This document shows positions 62,175 to 64,000 of a stretch of DNA of 64,000 nt, piece after piece. The DNA is from Ipomoea triloba (lineage: Eukaryota > Streptophyta > Magnoliopsida > Solanales > Convolvulaceae): positions 233,601 to 297,600 of the forward strand of contig NC_044919.1 in the NCBI RefSeq assembly GCF_003576645.1, written 5' to 3'. The position numbers and the translations under genes are program-made. Position 1 is the first letter of the stretch; every line of letters starts with the position of its first letter. Below the pieces are notes generated by a model. It had not been told where the DNA came from. It worked only from the letters and a program-made list of their open reading frames with translations, and made no database searches.

Positions 62175-64000
62175 ATGAAAGGGGCGATGAGTAACAAGGT
62201 GAGGGGGTTGTGTGTAGTGTTTTTGGCAGTTTTGACGGCAACGGCGGTGCCTGGATGCGTAGCCAAGTGTTCTTTTCCGGCCATCTTTAACTTCGGCGAT
62301 TCTAACACCGACACCGGAGGTTTCTGGGCAGCTTTTCCGGCTCAGCGCCCTCCGCACGGCATGACCTACTTCAAGAAACCGGCCGGACGGGCCACCGACG
62401 GCAGAGTCATCCTTGATTTTCTCGGTAATTACTTTCACTAACTTAATTACATATTTGTCGTGTATAGTACAATTATCTGTCTGGGCAGCGGTTTCAGACT
62501 TTCTCGGTAATTCACGTTTCAAGAACTCCTAAAAGAACTAAAAAAGAGCAAACAAACAAACAGACAGTGCAAAAAAAATCATGTATGTGTTGGTCCACTT
62601 CCTGCTAGAATATGACCATGCATGCATATATGTCAATTATTGATGCCTTATGGTCCCAATTCTGATCTTGTTGTCTTTGACAAAGTAAGAAAAAGAGGAA
62701 AAAAAATCTGCTTTATGTGATCTGAGGTTGGTTGGGTTTGATTCAAACATCATATCCTTAATTAAACATTTGAAACATGTTTTAGCATTAACGTTAATGG
62801 AAGTTTGATGCATGTGCAATAGCACAAGGTTTAGGATTGGCATTCCTGAGTCCATACTTGAAGTCAATAGGATCAGATTACAGAAATGGTGTCAACTTTG
62901 CAACATTGGCTTCCACTGTTAGGCTGCCGCATAGTTCCCTGTTTGATACTGGTGTCAGCCCTTTCTCCCTCGCAATTCAGTTCAACCAATTCAAGCAGTT
63001 TAAGGTTATGGTTGATGAACAACAACAACAACAACAACAACAACATTCCTACAACCATGGTACAATATATAACTCCCTGCTGATTCCTAGTTAATTCCGA
63101 ACAAATTAAATTTTCCCTGATATGATTGAGCTAAGCCAACACATTATATTATATTATTTCAGGGAATACAAAACTACCACCTAAAAACATATTTGGAAAA
63201 GCACTGTACACATTCTACATTGGCCAAAATGACTTCACTGGCAAATTGGCATCACTGGGCATAACTGGAGTCAAGCAATTCTTACCAGAAGTGGTTGGTC
63301 AGATCGCGAGCACCATCAAGGTAAAACAACGTAACTAACTAACTATAACTATGAACAGATACTACATTGTAACAGAGTCAGTAGTACTCAAAAAAAAAAA
63401 ACTATAACATAGTCTGCTGCAACTAATAACTTAGTACTATGCAAATGCGATTCTTGAATCTTGAATCTCAAGTGTCTGTCATCAGGATATTTACGCGTTG
63501 GGGGGCCGAACATTTTTCATTCTGAACCTAGCACCAATTGGCTGCTATCCAGCATTTCTGGTTGAACTTCCTCACAACATTTCTGATATAGACCAGTTTG
63601 GGTGCATGAAATCGTACAACAATGCAGTAGTAGACTACAACAACATGCTGAAAGATGCACTGAGACAGACAAGACAAGATCTTAAGGATGCAAATGTGAT
63701 ATATGTGGACACTCATAGTATCCTCTTGGATCTCTTCCAGCACCCCACATCCCACGGTATACTAATTAATTAAGAACACAAGACACCTTTAATTTAATAC
63801 TACCTTAATAATTAATACTATGTATGTTTAATTTTAATGATGTTTGTGTGCAGGATTGAAGTATGGAACAAAAGCGTGCTGCGGCTATGGAGGAGGGGAC
63901 TATAACTTCAACAAGGAAGTGTTCTGTGGAAACACGAAAGTTGTAAACGGACAGACAGTGAGCGCAAGAGCTTGTGAGGATCCATACACCTATGTGAGCT
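62175..64000 (+). CDS. GDSL esterase/lipase, tandem copy 3 (cut by window end)
   Basis: Exons 62175-62424, 62823-63059, 63163-63320, 63486-63756 and 63854 onward; the last exon runs off the window before the catalytic Asp/His block. It has the signal peptide (LCVVFLAVLTATAVPGCVA), FNFGDSNTDTGG and YIGQNDFT. An in-frame Met at 62112 would give a 21-residue extension, but alignment with copies 1 and 2 favours 62175. Exon 2 carries eight CAA codons in a row (63020-63043), making VDE followed by eight Gln, where copy 1 has EEEE and copy 2 has only EHD. Exon 4 is very similar to that of copy 1, showing recent duplication or gene conversion. Confidence 0.9.

Overview
The window is nuclear DNA from a eudicot plant. 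Every gene is intron-rich with GT..AG introns, intergenic DNA is AT-rich, and the families present are plant-specific (TBL/DUF231, DUF3133/EDR4-like, SPA, CRF-type AP2/ERF, GBF bZIP, DUF7722). I cannot name the species; an asterid is only a guess. Exon boundaries were set by hand from splice sites, reading phase and protein-family continuity, and the reading frame closes exactly in every gene model below.

Layout: TBL O-acetyltransferase (minus, 244-2256); DUF3133/EDR4-like zinc-ribbon protein (minus, 3858-7746); a repeat-rich block at about 9.4-12.8 kb holding a probable solo LTR with a 44-bp minisatellite and an assembly gap, followed by a Pack-MULE-like element; the adenine nucleotide carrier ADNT1 (plus, 13122-16612); the light-signalling repressor SPA1 (plus, 18013-23412); a frameshifted F-box/kelch pseudogene (minus, 24051-25046); a DUF1221 protein that is probably a pseudokinase (minus, 25573-27703), divergent from a CMP-sialic-acid-transporter-1-like nucleotide-sugar transporter (plus, 28600-31932); a small DUF7722-like protein (plus, 34007-34279); an MTM1-like mitochondrial carrier (minus, 35098-37638); a cytokinin response factor (minus, 38566-39465); a UBC8/9/10-type E2 (minus, 40812-44273); a GBF3-like bZIP factor (minus, 45523-48000); a second repeat-rich block at 50.1-57 kb (two tandem arrays, a Helitron-like terminus, a second Pack-MULE-like element carrying an ARM-repeat gene fragment, a LINE RNase H remnant); and three tandem GDSL esterase/lipase genes (plus, 57336 to the window end, the third cut off).

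The single-copy genes do not form one pathway, but several touch light, cytokinin or ubiquitin signalling (SPA1, GBF, CRF, the E2), and two are mitochondrial carriers. From memory of Arabidopsis locus numbers, the order interleaves genes that lie on several different Arabidopsis segments (At4g01080-01130, At2g46270-46380, At5g41700-41761, At4g27940-27960), so the window looks like a well-preserved ancestral gene order.

The most notable non-genic structures are two complete MULE-type elements with long terminal inverted repeats and perfect 9- and 10-bp target duplications, each holding fragments of a host gene; an inverted copy of the CRF 5' leader about 6 kb away; and a deletion in the second GDSL gene that brings its TATA box next to its start codon.
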